DNA of 44,337 bases from Prosthecobacter sp. (GCF_014879935.1 NZ_JACSRD010000067.1:1-44337); one strand, 5' to 3'. Positions 1 to 9,090 are shown, numbered from the stretch's first letter. Translations and numbers: made by a program. Notes: a model not told the origin generated them from the sequence alone.

Positions 1-105
1 CTTTACATCGGCTCACAATCTACCTTCTTGAAAGCGTTGCCCGGGGATTTGAGGTTTCCAGAGGTGCCCGTAAGATTGATCGACAAGGCCAGTCTCGCTC
101 CAAAA
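1..105. other. Sequence downstream of dnaA with no gene seen
   Basis: This stretch follows the dnaA stop codon, since dnaA runs on the minus strand. I see no credible gene, RNA or strong hairpin in it. The next gene, such as dnaN, would lie outside the window if it is nearby. Confidence 0.5.
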
Positions 106-1530
106 TCACGATTCGCAGATCTTGCCGGCGAGGTTGTCCAGGGTGCGTTTGAAGTCGGTGGAGCCGTTGACGAGGTTGGTGATGACTTTGCAGGCGTGGA
201 TGACAGTGCCGTGGTCACGGCCGCCGAATTCGTCGCCAATCTGCACGAGCGGCAGCTTGGTGAGCGTGCGGGTGAGGAACATGGCCACCTGGCGGGCTTC
301 GGCGATGTTTTTTGGGCGGCGCGGGCCGGTGAGATCGCTGACGCGGAGGTCGTAATGGGTTGCGACGATGCGTTGCACACGATCCACGGTGACGGTCTTG
401 GACACGTCCTCGTCGATCACGTCATGCAGCAGGGTGGCGAGGGCGGATTCGGTGGTGACGGCGCCTTCGAGCGAGACGTGGGCGGCGACACGCATGAGCG
501 CGCCTTCGAGCTTGCGCACGTTCGCACGGATGCGCTGGGCCATGAAGTCGAGAATCCACGAATCGAGCGAGACATTGAAGTCGTTCTGCTTGCGGCGCAG
601 GATGGCGATGCGGGTCTCAAAATCCGGCACCTGGATCTGCGTGGCGAGGCCCCATTCGAAGCGGGAGACGAGGCGGCTTTCGAGGTTTTTGATCTCGCTG
701 GGCGGACGGTCGCTGGCGAGGACGATCTGCTTCGCGTTGTTGAAGAGCTCGTTGAAGGTGTGGAAGAACTCCTCCTGCGTGCTGTCCTTCCCCTCGAAGA
801 AATGGACGTCATCAATGAGCAGGACATCCACCTTGCGGTATTTCTGCCGGAACTGGCTGAAAGTCTGCTTCTTGATGGAATCCACGAACTCATTGGTGAA
901 CTGCTCGGAGGTGACGTAGCGCACCAGAGCGCGCGGCTTGCGAGCGAGCACCTCCTGCCCGATGGCCTGCATGAGGTGCGTCTTTCCAAGGCCGGTGGGG
1001 CCGTGGAAGAAAAGCGGATTGTAGATGCGACCCGGCTTTTCGGCGACGGCACGCGCGACGGCGAGCGAGTAGCTGCTGTTCGGTCCGGCGACAAAGCTGT
1101 CGAAGTTGAACTTCGCGTTCAATCCCGCGTCACTGAAATAGCGGATCGGCTCCTGCACAGGAGCATTGACGCGCGCGGCCTTCAGTTCCGGCAATGGCGC
1201 GAAGGCCGCAGGAGCAGGCTCGGTGGCGACATGGAACTCGATGACGGCAGGAGCGCCGGTGACTTCAGCGACGGCATCGGCGACGGGGCCGCTGTGATTG
1301 CTCTCGATCCAGAGTTGATGGATCGGATTGGGAACGGTGATGACGAAGCGTCCATCATCGGTCAGGCGAGCGGATGTGCCGCTGAAGCAGCGCTGGAAGT
1401 TGTCTGCACCGAGGCGCATTTCCAAAACGACGCACACACGATCCCAGATGGTGGGAGCAAGGGCGAAGAGAGGCGCGGCACTGGGATGAACGGGGGAAGG
1501 TTGATTCGTGCTTTCATCGTTGCGCGCCAT
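106..1530 (-). CDS. dnaA: Chromosomal replication initiator protein DnaA
   Basis: DnaA is the AAA+ initiator that binds oriC and opens the duplex. The protein is about 474 residues, normal for the family. The sequence shows a Walker A motif GPTGLGKT (about residues 177-184), Walker B LLIDDVHF (about 237-244) and the C-terminal DNA-binding signature GGRDHGTVIHA (from about 436). The usual signature reads RDHTTV, so one Thr is Gly here. A Pro/Ala-rich linker separates domain I from the ATPase. I chose the ATG at 1530, giving MARNDES, because a GGAG lies about 10 bases upstream; a longer in-frame start at 1602 adds an unlikely N-terminus. No dnaN, recF or gyrB is adjacent. Confidence 0.97.
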   Translation of the reverse strand: MARNDESTNQPSPVHPSAAPLFALAPTIWDRVCVVLEMRLGADNFQRCFSGTSARLTDDGRFVITVPNPIHQLWIESNHSGPVADAVAEVTGAPAVIEFHVATEPAPAAFAPLPELKAARVNAPVQEPIRYFSDAGLNAKFNFDSFVAGPNSSYSLAVARAVAEKPGRIYNPLFFHGPTGLGKTHLMQAIGQEVLARKPRALVRYVTSEQFTNEFVDSIKKQTFSQFRQKYRKVDVLLIDDVHFFEGKDSTQEEFFHTFNELFNNAKQIVLASDRPPSEIKNLESRLVSRFEWGLATQIQVPDFETRIAILRRKQNDFNVSLDSWILDFMAQRIRANVRKLEGALMRVAAHVSLEGAVTTESALATLLHDVIDEDVSKTVTVDRVQRIVATHYDLRVSDLTGPRRPKNIAEARQVAMFLTRTLTKLPLVQIGDEFGGRDHGTVIHACKVITNLVNGSTDFKRTLDNLAGKICES

Positions 1531-1880
1531 GATGAGGATTCTCCGGGAGGATTTGCTGAAGGGGTTGGGAAAAGCTGCGCCGTCAGAGACTCGATGAACC
1601 ATTGGAAGGGCCGCCGAAATTCTTTTTCAAACGCGCCGCTTTGTATGACGAAACCGACACATCTCTCAAGCTCTTCTTCCATATATTTTTGAAATTCCTC
1701 ACTCAAGCTGATGAGAAAATTCAAAATCATTCACACGCATTCTTGACACGACATTCCATGAGTCCGCGAACGACACGCGAATCATCTTCCGCAAGCGAAA
1801 ACTCGTGAACGCAGCAAGCCTGTGACCATGCTCACCAAGCGAGCATGACAATGGTCATCCCATCACGCTTCTGCGAGGCA
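1531..1880. other. 350-bp gene-free region upstream of dnaA
   Basis: I see no gene here. Positions about 1660-1750 are AT-rich compared with the surroundings. A nested inverted repeat lies at 1823-1857: CATGCTC (1827-1833) pairs with GAGCATG (1841-1847), and TGACCAT (1823-1829) can instead pair with ATGGTCA (1851-1857). It could end transcription of the DUF3500 gene, although no T-run follows. I looked for DnaA boxes (TTATNCACA or near matches) on both strands and found none that convinced me, so there is no direct support for an origin. Confidence 0.4.
1678..1706 (-). promoter_or_regulatory. Possible sigma70-type promoter for dnaA
   Basis: On the minus strand TTGAGT (1701-1706) and TATGGA (1678-1683) are separated by 17 bases. 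They lie in the AT-rich stretch upstream of dnaA. The predicted leader would be about 140 bases. Both boxes match the consensus only moderately, so this is a candidate. Confidence 0.25.
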
Positions 1881-2933
1881 TCAATGAGCCTGCTTCACAT
1901 GATCGCCGAGCAGATCGCGGCCAAAATCGCCATCAAAGCTGCGCCAGACACTGTGAACGTGATTGGCTCCATTCTGCGTGTTGTCGTATTCAATGAGGAA
2001 TGTCTTGCCCTGAACACGATAATAGTGCGGCTCTCCGCGTTCCTTGCCACCGGCCCAGGCGAAATGAACGGGACCGTTTTTCGCAATCTCAGCGCGGATC
2101 TCATCGGCCACTTCTGGACGAAAACGAGCGAGGTATTCATCAATGAGACCGACCAGCATCTTCTTCTGCTTTGCGTCGAGTTCGGAATCAGAGAGTCCTT
2201 CAGGGGACAAGGCGCTCACCTTGTGCTCCGCCGCTGTGATCATGTCTTTCGGCGCCTCGGTGGCGACAAACGCGGCCTTGAACTGCTCGGGCGTGAGAGA
2301 CTTCACCAACTCGCGCCCGAGTTCCTCCTCGACAGCGAGCACGCGCAGGCCGGCGAGCGCCCCTTCGCGGATCTCACCCGGGTTGGTGCCCATGAAGGCA
2401 GGAGTCGCACGCAGAAGCTGTCCATCCTTGATGGTGAAGTTCAGGGAGAGGTGATGCCCCTCGACACGCCAGCCCCAGGCCCCCTTGTCGGCGGGTTCAC
2501 CGAAGATGGACACGAAGTACTTCTCCGGGTCGCGTTTCTCGCGGGTCGCCGCTCGCTTGGACTCATCCGCAGCGCCTTCCATTTGATACAGGACCTCTTC
2601 CAGACTCATGATCGTGACTGCCTTGGCCGATCCGCGGAAGCCAAGGCCGGTGTTCAACAGTGCGTGCGCCAGCAGCCGCTGCTGCGGCGTCATCTCCTTC
2701 ATCGGGAGCCCCTTGCGCTCGCGTGGGATGAAGTGCCAGTTCTCACGCTCCTCGTCCGCAAAGGCGAAAGTCGCCTTCGCTTTCTGCTCAGGAGTCAACG
2801 CGGCGAGCAGCACCTTCGCGATGGCCGACATCTGGGTTCCGGCGTCGTGGGCGCGCGCCGTGGGAGCAGCAAGGAAAGAAAAAGCCAGGCAGATGCCAAG
2901 AAGCGGGAGAGTGAGGCGCTTGAGAAGGGTCAT
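1881..2933 (-). CDS. DUF3500 family secreted protein
   Basis: The 350-residue protein begins with a signal peptide with a likely cleavage after ARA at residue 28. It has the conserved pattern of DUF3500: an early WHFIPRERKG segment, a GAWGWRVEGHHLSLNF segment in the middle, and near the C-terminus EYDNTQNGANHVHSVWR followed by DFGRDLL. The biochemical function of this family is unknown to me. The protein should be exported to the periplasm or outside. The gene is divergent from the secretion cluster and has no obvious operon partner. No clear Shine-Dalgarno precedes the ATG. Confidence 0.85.
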   Translation of the reverse strand: MTLLKRLTLPLLGICLAFSFLAAPTARAHDAGTQMSAIAKVLLAALTPEQKAKATFAFADEERENWHFIPRERKGLPMKEMTPQQRLLAHALLNTGLGFRGSAKAVTIMSLEEVLYQMEGAADESKRAATREKRDPEKYFVSIFGEPADKGAWGWRVEGHHLSLNFTIKDGQLLRATPAFMGTNPGEIREGALAGLRVLAVEEELGRELVKSLTPEQFKAAFVATEAPKDMITAAEHKVSALSPEGLSDSELDAKQKKMLVGLIDEYLARFRPEVADEIRAEIAKNGPVHFAWAGGKERGEPHYYRVQGKTFLIEYDNTQNGANHVHSVWRSFDGDFGRDLLGDHVKQAH

Positions 2934-3038
2934 GGTCGGTGATTCGGCGTGATTGGTTCGAGGGGCAAGTCGAACGCGTGCAAAACCCGGGGTTTGTCAC
3001 CGAACGTCATCAATTTTCGCGCGCGTGGCGTCGAGACG

Positions 3039-3068
3039 TTGACACTTTCGTCTGTGCGGTTGTAGTCT
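3039..3068 (+). promoter_or_regulatory. Candidate sigma70 promoter of the secretion/pilus cluster
   Basis: A perfect TTGACA (3039-3044) is followed after 18 bases by TAGTCT (3063-3068). Transcription would start near 3075, about 43 bases before the first ATPase gene. The -10 box is weak. Confidence 0.45.
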
Positions 3069-3117
3069 CGGAATTAACGGAAAAAACCTCCCAACCTGCC
3101 ACGCAGACACGATTTTC

Positions 3118-4773
3118 ATGTACTCGAATGAAACCTACCTACTCGAACAGCTCCAGGAGTCCGGGCTGATCACCGAACGTGATGTTCAACAGGCCCAATG
3201 CAGCCTGAAGCCTGGCGAGAGCGTGGTCGAGGCCCTGATGAAGACCGGCGTCGTCTCAGACGAGCAGATCGCGCAGACGGTGGCGGTGAACTCGGGCATG
3301 GAATACGTGGACCTCAATGGATTCGAGCCGCCACCGACGCTCAAGGCGCTCGTGCCGCTGGAAGTGGCGCTCAAATACAAGATCGCGCCACTGGGAACGA
3401 ACCACAACGCGCTGCAGGTCGTGGTGGCGGACCCGTTTGATTTCGAAACGCTCGACGCCCTGCCCCACGTGCTGCAGCCGGACATCGAGTATTACTGCTC
3501 CACCCCTTCCCTGATCAAGACGCTCCAGGCGAACATCTACGGCAACGAGGCCGTGATGGGCACGATCAAGGCGAAGGGCACCGAGGGCAGCGGGGATGAT
3601 GACGCGCCTGTCATCAAGCTGGTGACGAACATGCTGATGGAGGCCTTCAAGAACAAGGCGTCTGACATTCACGTGGAACCGCTGGAGAAGGACATCCGCA
3701 TCCGCTACCGCATGGACGGTGTGCTAGTGGACGTGGAACATCACCCGAAACGGCTGCACGCGGCGATCATCGGCCGCATCAAGATCATGACCGGCTCGAT
3801 GCAGCTCGATGAAAAGCGCATCCCGCAGGACGGCCGCATCCAGATGTCATTCAATGACAAGGAGATCGACATGCGTGTGTCGATCATTCCCACCAATCAC
3901 GGCGAGAGCGTGGTCATGCGCGTGCTCGACAAGAGCAGCCTGCGCCTCGGTCTCGTCGATCTCGGTTTCCTGAGCGATGACCAGGCGGCCTTTGAGCGGC
4001 TGATCACCCTGCCGGACGGCATCATTCTCGTGACGGGCCCGACCGGCTCCGGCAAGACGACGACGCTGTATGCCTGCCTGAACTTCATCAACCGGCCCGA
4101 CCGCAAGATCATCACGGTGGAAGATCCGGTCGAGTACGAGCTCGCAGGCATCAATCAGGTGATGGTGAAGGAGGACATTGGCATGACCTTCGCCGCGGCG
4201 CTTCGCGCCATGCTGCGTCAGGCGCCGAACATCATCATGCTGGGGGAAATTCGTGACCTTGAGACCGCCTCGATCGCCATCCAGGCCTCGCTGACCGGTC
4301 ACTTGGTGTTCTCCACGTTGCACACGAATGACGCACCGAGCGCCGTGGCCCGTCTCAGCGACATCGGTGTGAAACCCTTCCTCATCGCCTCTGCGGTGCG
4401 TGCGATCCAGGCACAACGATTGGTGCGCAAACTCTGCGGCGACTGCAAGACGCCCTCGACGCTGAGTGACCGCGAACTTCGTGCGCTTGGCCTGGAGCCC
4501 ACCCAATTGATGGAAGCTACGATTTTCGGCCCGAACGGTTGCGGCAAGTGCCGCCAGGGCGGCTATCGCGGCCGTATGTCCCTCGTGGAAATTTTCACGG
4601 TGGACGACGAGGTGAGAAACATGATCAACCAGCAGCTCACCACGCCACAGCTGCGCAAACGAGCCCGCGAGCTCGGGATGCGCACCCTCCGCGAGGACGG
4701 CATCCGCAAAGTCCTGGCCGGCATGACCACGGCCGAAGAGGTGATCGAGTCCACGATGTCCGACGCCGATTGA
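3118..4773 (+). CDS. GspE/PilB-type secretion ATPase (first of two)
   Basis: This 551-residue cytoplasmic hexameric ATPase would power assembly of pseudopili or type IV pili. Residues 1-150 form the MshE/GspE N-terminal domain. The motor domain has Walker A GPTGSGKT (307-314), Asp box VEDPVEY (334-340), Walker B MLGEIRD (374-380) and His box GHLVFSTLHTND. Cysteine pairs C440/C443 and C475/C478 form the zinc-binding knob typical of GspE and PilB. The normally conserved RQDPD just before Walker B reads RQAPN (367-371), unlike its downstream paralogue. It is first in a same-strand cluster. Whether the machine is type II secretion or type IV pilus cannot be told from this gene alone. Confidence 0.93.
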   Translation: MYSNETYLLEQLQESGLITERDVQQAQCSLKPGESVVEALMKTGVVSDEQIAQTVAVNSGMEYVDLNGFEPPPTLKALVPLEVALKYKIAPLGTNHNALQVVVADPFDFETLDALPHVLQPDIEYYCSTPSLIKTLQANIYGNEAVMGTIKAKGTEGSGDDDAPVIKLVTNMLMEAFKNKASDIHVEPLEKDIRIRYRMDGVLVDVEHHPKRLHAAIIGRIKIMTGSMQLDEKRIPQDGRIQMSFNDKEIDMRVSIIPTNHGESVVMRVLDKSSLRLGLVDLGFLSDDQAAFERLITLPDGIILVTGPTGSGKTTTLYACLNFINRPDRKIITVEDPVEYELAGINQVMVKEDIGMTFAAALRAMLRQAPNIIMLGEIRDLETASIAIQASLTGHLVFSTLHTNDAPSAVARLSDIGVKPFLIASAVRAIQAQRLVRKLCGDCKTPSTLSDRELRALGLEPTQLMEATIFGPNGCGKCRQGGYRGRMSLVEIFTVDDEVRNMINQQLTTPQLRKRARELGMRTLREDGIRKVLAGMTTAEEVIESTMSDAD

Positions 4774-4819
4774 TGCTTTTCACCACCACTCAGACGAATC
4801 TCATTCCTTTAAGAAGACT

Positions 4820-6484
4820 ATGACTCCCAAGAATGTGGTAGATATGCTCGAAACCCGGGGCGTTATCGACAATGGTGTCGCCTACGACATCGAACAGGAC
4901 GCGGTGAAAAACGGCAAGGACATCGTCCAGGTGCTGATCGACTACGGCATCTACACCAATGAGGACGAGTTCTGGGCCCAAGTGGCGGACGAGCTCGGTG
5001 CCGACCATTTCGATCTCGACAACTTCGAGCCGCCCCCCTCGGTCGTGGCCTTGATCCCTCCGGGGATGGGCAGGCTCTACGGAGCCTTCCCCATCACGCT
5101 TGACGGGCAAGGGCTGCATGTGGCCTTCACTGATCCGCTCAATCCGCAGCTCGTGGAAGACCTGCGTTTCGGCCTGGAAAAGACCATCGTGCCGGTCGTG
5201 GCCCGCCGCAGCCAGGTGCAGGCCTTGATTGAAAAGCATTATGGCAGCGGAGCGCCCAGCATTGATGAAATCTTTGGGAACCTGGGCAAGGCCGGCAAGG
5301 AGGGCGTGTCGCCGGAAGCCGAGGCCAATTCCGCACCCATTGTGAAATTCGTCGATCTGGTCATGCACCAGGCGATCAAGGAACGTGCGAGCGACATTCA
5401 CTTCGAGCCTTTCGAGCGCGAATTCAAAATCCGCTATCGTGTGGACGGCGCTCTTTATGAAATGGCGCCGCCCCCGGTCCATCTGGCCAATTCGATTATC
5501 TCCCGCGTCAAGGTGATGGCGAACATGAACATCGCCGAGCGCCGCATCCCGCAGGACGGCCGCATCATGACCACCGTGAACGGAAAAGCCGTGGACATGC
5601 GTGTGAACTCCCTTCCCACGCAGCACGGGGAGTCCGTGGTGCTCCGCGTGCTGGACCGCTCCTCCATCCAGCTCGAACTTTCCGATCTGGGCATGTCCGA
5701 AGGCCTGCGTGACTACATCGAGGAGACCATTCACAAGCCAAACGGGATTTTCATCGTCACTGGTCCCACTGGTGCCGGCAAGACCACGACCCTCTACGCC
5801 TGCCTGCGAAAGATCAACACGATCGACTCGAAACTCCTCACCGCCGAAGACCCGGTCGAGTATGAACTCGATGGCATCATGCAGGTGCCGGTGAATGACG
5901 CGGTGGGCCTGACCTTCGCGAAGGCATTGCGGGCCTTCCTCCGTCAGGATCCCGACCGCATCATGGTCGGAGAGATGCGCGACTTGGAGACGGCGCAGAT
6001 CGCCATCCAGGCCTCGCTCACGGGTCACTTGGTGCTGAGCACCTTGCACACGAATGACTCGGCCGGAGCGGTGACCCGTCTGGTGGACATGGGCGTGGAG
6101 CCCTTCATGGTCTCGGCCACGCTGGAAGGCGTCCTGGCCCAACGTCTGCTGCGCACCATCTGCAAGAGCTGCCGTTCACCTTATGAGCCGAGCCTGCACA
6201 TTCTCAACCAGCTCAACCTGACGCCGGACGACATCGGCGGGAAGCATTTCTTCACGGGCGCCGGCTGCTCGACGTGTGGCAGCAGTGGCTATAAAGGCCG
6301 CCGCGGCATTTATGAGCTGCTCGACGTGACCGATCCGATTCGTGAGCTTATCACAGGCCGTGCCCCATCCCTCGTGCTCCGCCAGAAGGCGATCGAACTC
6401 GGCATGGCCACCCTCCGTGAAGACGGCCTGCGAAGCATCTTCGATGGTGAGACCACCATTGAAGAGGTGCTGAAATACACATGA
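4820..6484 (+). CDS. GspE/PilB-type secretion ATPase (second of two)
   Basis: This 554-residue paralogue lies 46 bases downstream of the first ATPase and is collinear with it; both share a FEPPP segment at about residue 69. It has Walker A GPTGAGKT (315-322), a canonical RQDPD (375-379), Walker B MVGEMRD, His box GHLVLSTLHTND and zinc cysteines at 448/451 and 483/486. The N-terminal MshE-like domain and zinc knob argue against a PilT-type retraction ATPase. AAGAAG precedes the ATG. A gene duplication is the simplest origin. The two may form separate or mixed hexamers, or serve different pseudopilin sets. Confidence 0.93.
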   Translation: MTPKNVVDMLETRGVIDNGVAYDIEQDAVKNGKDIVQVLIDYGIYTNEDEFWAQVADELGADHFDLDNFEPPPSVVALIPPGMGRLYGAFPITLDGQGLHVAFTDPLNPQLVEDLRFGLEKTIVPVVARRSQVQALIEKHYGSGAPSIDEIFGNLGKAGKEGVSPEAEANSAPIVKFVDLVMHQAIKERASDIHFEPFEREFKIRYRVDGALYEMAPPPVHLANSIISRVKVMANMNIAERRIPQDGRIMTTVNGKAVDMRVNSLPTQHGESVVLRVLDRSSIQLELSDLGMSEGLRDYIEETIHKPNGIFIVTGPTGAGKTTTLYACLRKINTIDSKLLTAEDPVEYELDGIMQVPVNDAVGLTFAKALRAFLRQDPDRIMVGEMRDLETAQIAIQASLTGHLVLSTLHTNDSAGAVTRLVDMGVEPFMVSATLEGVLAQRLLRTICKSCRSPYEPSLHILNQLNLTPDDIGGKHFFTGAGCSTCGSSGYKGRRGIYELLDVTDPIRELITGRAPSLVLRQKAIELGMATLREDGLRSIFDGETTIEEVLKYT

Positions 6485-6609
6485 CGCCACGATTTGCGCC
6501 CCTCGGAACGTCCCGCTGCTTCCGCAGCATTATTTGATGGACAGAACGCCCGGCGCTTCGGTATTCTGAATTTCATACTCTGAACCCACGCCTCCCCTAG
6601 ACAAGCCCT

Positions 6610-7890
6610 ATGCCCAAGTTTCACTACATCGCCCTGGATCAGAACGGACAGGAGACTGCCGGAGATCTCGACGCCGCCTCAGAGGCCGATGCCATCAACC
6701 AACTGCGCCAGTCCGGCCTCTATCCCACCAGCGTCGCCGCAGAAGGCCAGGGACAGGCGGCTGCGATCAAGAAACGGGCCAAAAGCAGCACCAAGGGCAA
6801 GGCGAAGGTCGTCAAGGTCGGTGCCAACGCGAAGGTCAAGAGCAAGAGCTTGATGATTTTCACGCGCCAGCTCGCCACGCTTATCGACTCCGGGCTTCCC
6901 CTGCTCCGTGGCTTGACCGTTCTTGGCCGCCAGGAGCCCAACCTCGTGATGAAGGCCACCATCAACACGCTGGCCGATAATGTGCAGACCGGCAGCACGT
7001 TTTCGGAAAGCCTTCAGCAGTATCCCCGCATCTTCAACAAGCTATATATCAACATGGTGAAGGCCGGCGAGCTCGGCGGTGTGCTCGAGCTCGTGCTGAA
7101 CCGTCTGGCCGAATACCAGGAAAAGGCCCAGAAGCTGAAGAACAAGATCGTCGCCGCGATGGTTTACCCCATCATCGTGATGTGCATCGCCGCCGCGATC
7201 ATGGTGTTCCTCATGATGGTCATCGTGCCGCGTTTTGAGACCATCTTTGAGGACATGCTCGGCAGCAAGGACAAGCTGCCCGAACTCACCAAGTGGGTGA
7301 TCGGCTTCAGCCGCAACATGTTCGAGTACAAGTGGTATCTGCTCGGTGGTTTGATCTCCGTCATCACTGGCTGGCGGGCCATTGCAGCCACAAAAGGCGG
7401 ACGCCGCTGGATTGACCGCACCAAGTTGAAGCTGCCGCTTTTTGGTGATGTGCAGCGCAAAACTGCCATCTCCCGCTTTACCCGCACCCTGGGCACTCTC
7501 GTCACCTCCGGTGTGCCCATCCTGCAGGCTCTCAACATCACCCGCGACACTGCGGGCAATACCATCGTCTCCGACGCCATCACCAAGGTGCATGACGCTG
7601 TGAAGGAAGGTGAATCGATGGTCGCGCCGCTCGAATCCAGCGGCGTGTTCCCGCCCATGGTCATTTCCATGGTGGACGTCGGCGAGGAAACCGGCCAGCT
7701 GCCTGAGATGCTGCTCAAGATCGCTGACGTGTATGAGGATGAGGTGGACAACTCCGTCTCAGCCCTCACTTCGATGCTCGAACCGCTCATGATCGTCGTC
7801 CTGGCCCTGGTCGTCGGCGTCATCGTCATGGCCCTCTTCCTCCCGCTCATCGACGTGATCAAGAACCTCAGCGGCGGTGCTGGCGGCTGA
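6610..7890 (+). CDS. GspF/PilC-type inner-membrane platform protein
   Basis: This 426-residue polytopic protein is the platform against which the ATPase works. It starts MPKFHYIALDQNG, typical of the family. A Lys-rich linker (about residues 55-78) leads to the first T2SSF domain, beginning FTRQLATLIDSGLPLLRGL. The second domain begins FTRTLGTLVTSGVPILQAL and contains VDVGEETGQLPEML. Three hydrophobic segments are visible: after the first domain (two stretches) and at the C-terminus. It follows the second ATPase by 125 bases, with no clear ribosome binding site. Pairing with two ATPases and one pseudopilin supports a shared machine. Confidence 0.93.
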   Translation: MPKFHYIALDQNGQETAGDLDAASEADAINQLRQSGLYPTSVAAEGQGQAAAIKKRAKSSTKGKAKVVKVGANAKVKSKSLMIFTRQLATLIDSGLPLLRGLTVLGRQEPNLVMKATINTLADNVQTGSTFSESLQQYPRIFNKLYINMVKAGELGGVLELVLNRLAEYQEKAQKLKNKIVAAMVYPIIVMCIAAAIMVFLMMVIVPRFETIFEDMLGSKDKLPELTKWVIGFSRNMFEYKWYLLGGLISVITGWRAIAATKGGRRWIDRTKLKLPLFGDVQRKTAISRFTRTLGTLVTSGVPILQALNITRDTAGNTIVSDAITKVHDAVKEGESMVAPLESSGVFPPMVISMVDVGEETGQLPEMLLKIADVYEDEVDNSVSALTSMLEPLMIVVLALVVGVIVMALFLPLIDVIKNLSGGAGG

Positions 7891-7930
7891 TGCCTGCCCC
7901 TCTGTCCTGGATCATCCCAGCTCGTTCTAC

Positions 7931-8599
7931 ATGAAACTGTCCCGTGTCCGATTCAACTCGAAGGCATTCACCCTCGTGGAAATGCTCATCGTGCTCTCCA
8001 TCATCGCGCTGCTCGCCGGCCTGACGATGGGCGCATACACCTATGCCATGCGTTCCTCAAAGCGCCGTGTCACCACCGGCACCTTCGAGGGCATCAAGCT
8101 GGCATTGGACCGCTACTACTCCGAGTTCGGGGAGTATCCGGAGCCGGCCAACTCCGGCCAGACGGCTGACTTCCCTCCCGGCAAACCCTACGATCTTTCG
8201 GGTGCTTCCTGTCTTTACCAGGCGCTCACCGGGGACGGCTATGACCAGTTGAAAGGGGTTCAGGCAGACAACTCGGGTGGTTCCGATGAAGCTCCTGCCC
8301 AGTCTGACGGCAAAACCGAGGGCACGGCGGAAATCTCGAAGAAGATGATGGCAGAAGTCCCGCAGACGATCTGGATGAACAAGAATGGCACCTACATCGT
8401 CATTGATGGATTCGGCAGACCCTTCCAATACGTCAAGGCGGCGACACCGGCAGCAGTGGGCGACACCCCTCAAGCGACGACGATCAACTCAACCTATGAC
8501 CTTTGGTCCTACTCGGAGGACGAGGAAAACACGAGCATGAGATCGCTCGACACCTTGGAAAAGCCCCAGGTTTCGGTGAAGTGGATCAAGAACTGGTAG
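7931..8599 (+). CDS. GspG-like type II/IV pseudopilin
   Basis: This 222-residue protein has a class III (prepilin) signal. A 12-residue basic leader ends in Lys-Ala, followed by FTLVEMLIVLSIIALLAGL with Glu at mature position 5. The residue before the cleavage site is Ala rather than the usual Gly. The mature protein has a GspG-like layout: an N-terminal helix, the YYSEFGEYPEP region, and a C-terminal segment GRPFQYVKA followed by LWSYSEDEE. The insert at about residues 110-140 is larger than in typical GspG. I chose the ATG at 7931 because it places the leader directly at the N-terminus; an upstream in-frame start overlaps gspF. It ends in TAG. Confidence 0.85.
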   Translation: MKLSRVRFNSKAFTLVEMLIVLSIIALLAGLTMGAYTYAMRSSKRRVTTGTFEGIKLALDRYYSEFGEYPEPANSGQTADFPPGKPYDLSGASCLYQALTGDGYDQLKGVQADNSGGSDEAPAQSDGKTEGTAEISKKMMAEVPQTIWMNKNGTYIVIDGFGRPFQYVKAATPAAVGDTPQATTINSTYDLWSYSEDEENTSMRSLDTLEKPQVSVKWIKNW

Positions 8600-8652
8600 T
8601 CTTTCGTTTTTCACCCAGGGCTGCCCCAGCAGCCTGCTACTTTCGTTCTCGC

Positions 8653-9000
8653 ATGCCGATCGGCCTGGCCATCGCTTCCATTCTGCTGCTTTTCATCAGC
8701 TTTTGGGTGCTGAACGTCGCACGTGACCCGCGCGTGTGGCGTTTGTGGTGGATGGATCTGATCGGAGTGCTCGATTTCGATTCCGATCGCGAGCATCGAC
8801 GCGTGCAGGAGGCGCAAATGTCCTTTCTCTGCTACATCCTGTTCGTCCTCCTGCTCGCCACCAGCCTCAGCGGAGCCTTCTGGACCGTCGATCTTGTACG
8901 CGAATACAAACGCGAAAAGACCCGGTTTGAGCGCGAGATCGACAGTTCGAACCGGGAGATTGAGAAGGTCAGCAACAAACCCCAGAGCATCAAGCGCTGA
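8653..9000 (+). CDS. Small membrane protein, unknown function
   Basis: The 115-residue product has two hydrophobic helices (about residues 2-20 and 57-77). They are joined by a charged loop containing RLWWMDLIGVLDFDSD. A charged, probably coiled-coil tail contains YKREKTRFEREIDSSNREIEK. I do not recognise a family. It lies 53 bases after the pseudopilin gene on the same strand, so it may be an accessory inner-membrane part of that system. I chose the ATG at 8653 because upstream in-frame starts overlap the pseudopilin gene and give no membrane-protein-like sequence. Confidence 0.6.
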   Translation: MPIGLAIASILLLFISFWVLNVARDPRVWRLWWMDLIGVLDFDSDREHRRVQEAQMSFLCYILFVLLLATSLSGAFWTVDLVREYKREKTRFEREIDSSNREIEKVSNKPQSIKR

Positions 9001-9090
9001 TCGGATGGAGCATGGCGGCCTCGGGCCGGGATTTGGGATTGCGCATGCTGCCCTTCACGGCGAAGAAGCAGCCAACCTTCATCTCTCTTC

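Noticed and set aside
28..1692. Long plus-strand open frame opposite dnaA
   Set aside because: DnaA on the minus strand is unmistakable; the opposite frame is a codon-bias shadow.
1531..1880. Replication origin with DnaA boxes
   Set aside because: No site close to TTATNCACA was found on either strand; AT-richness alone is not enough.
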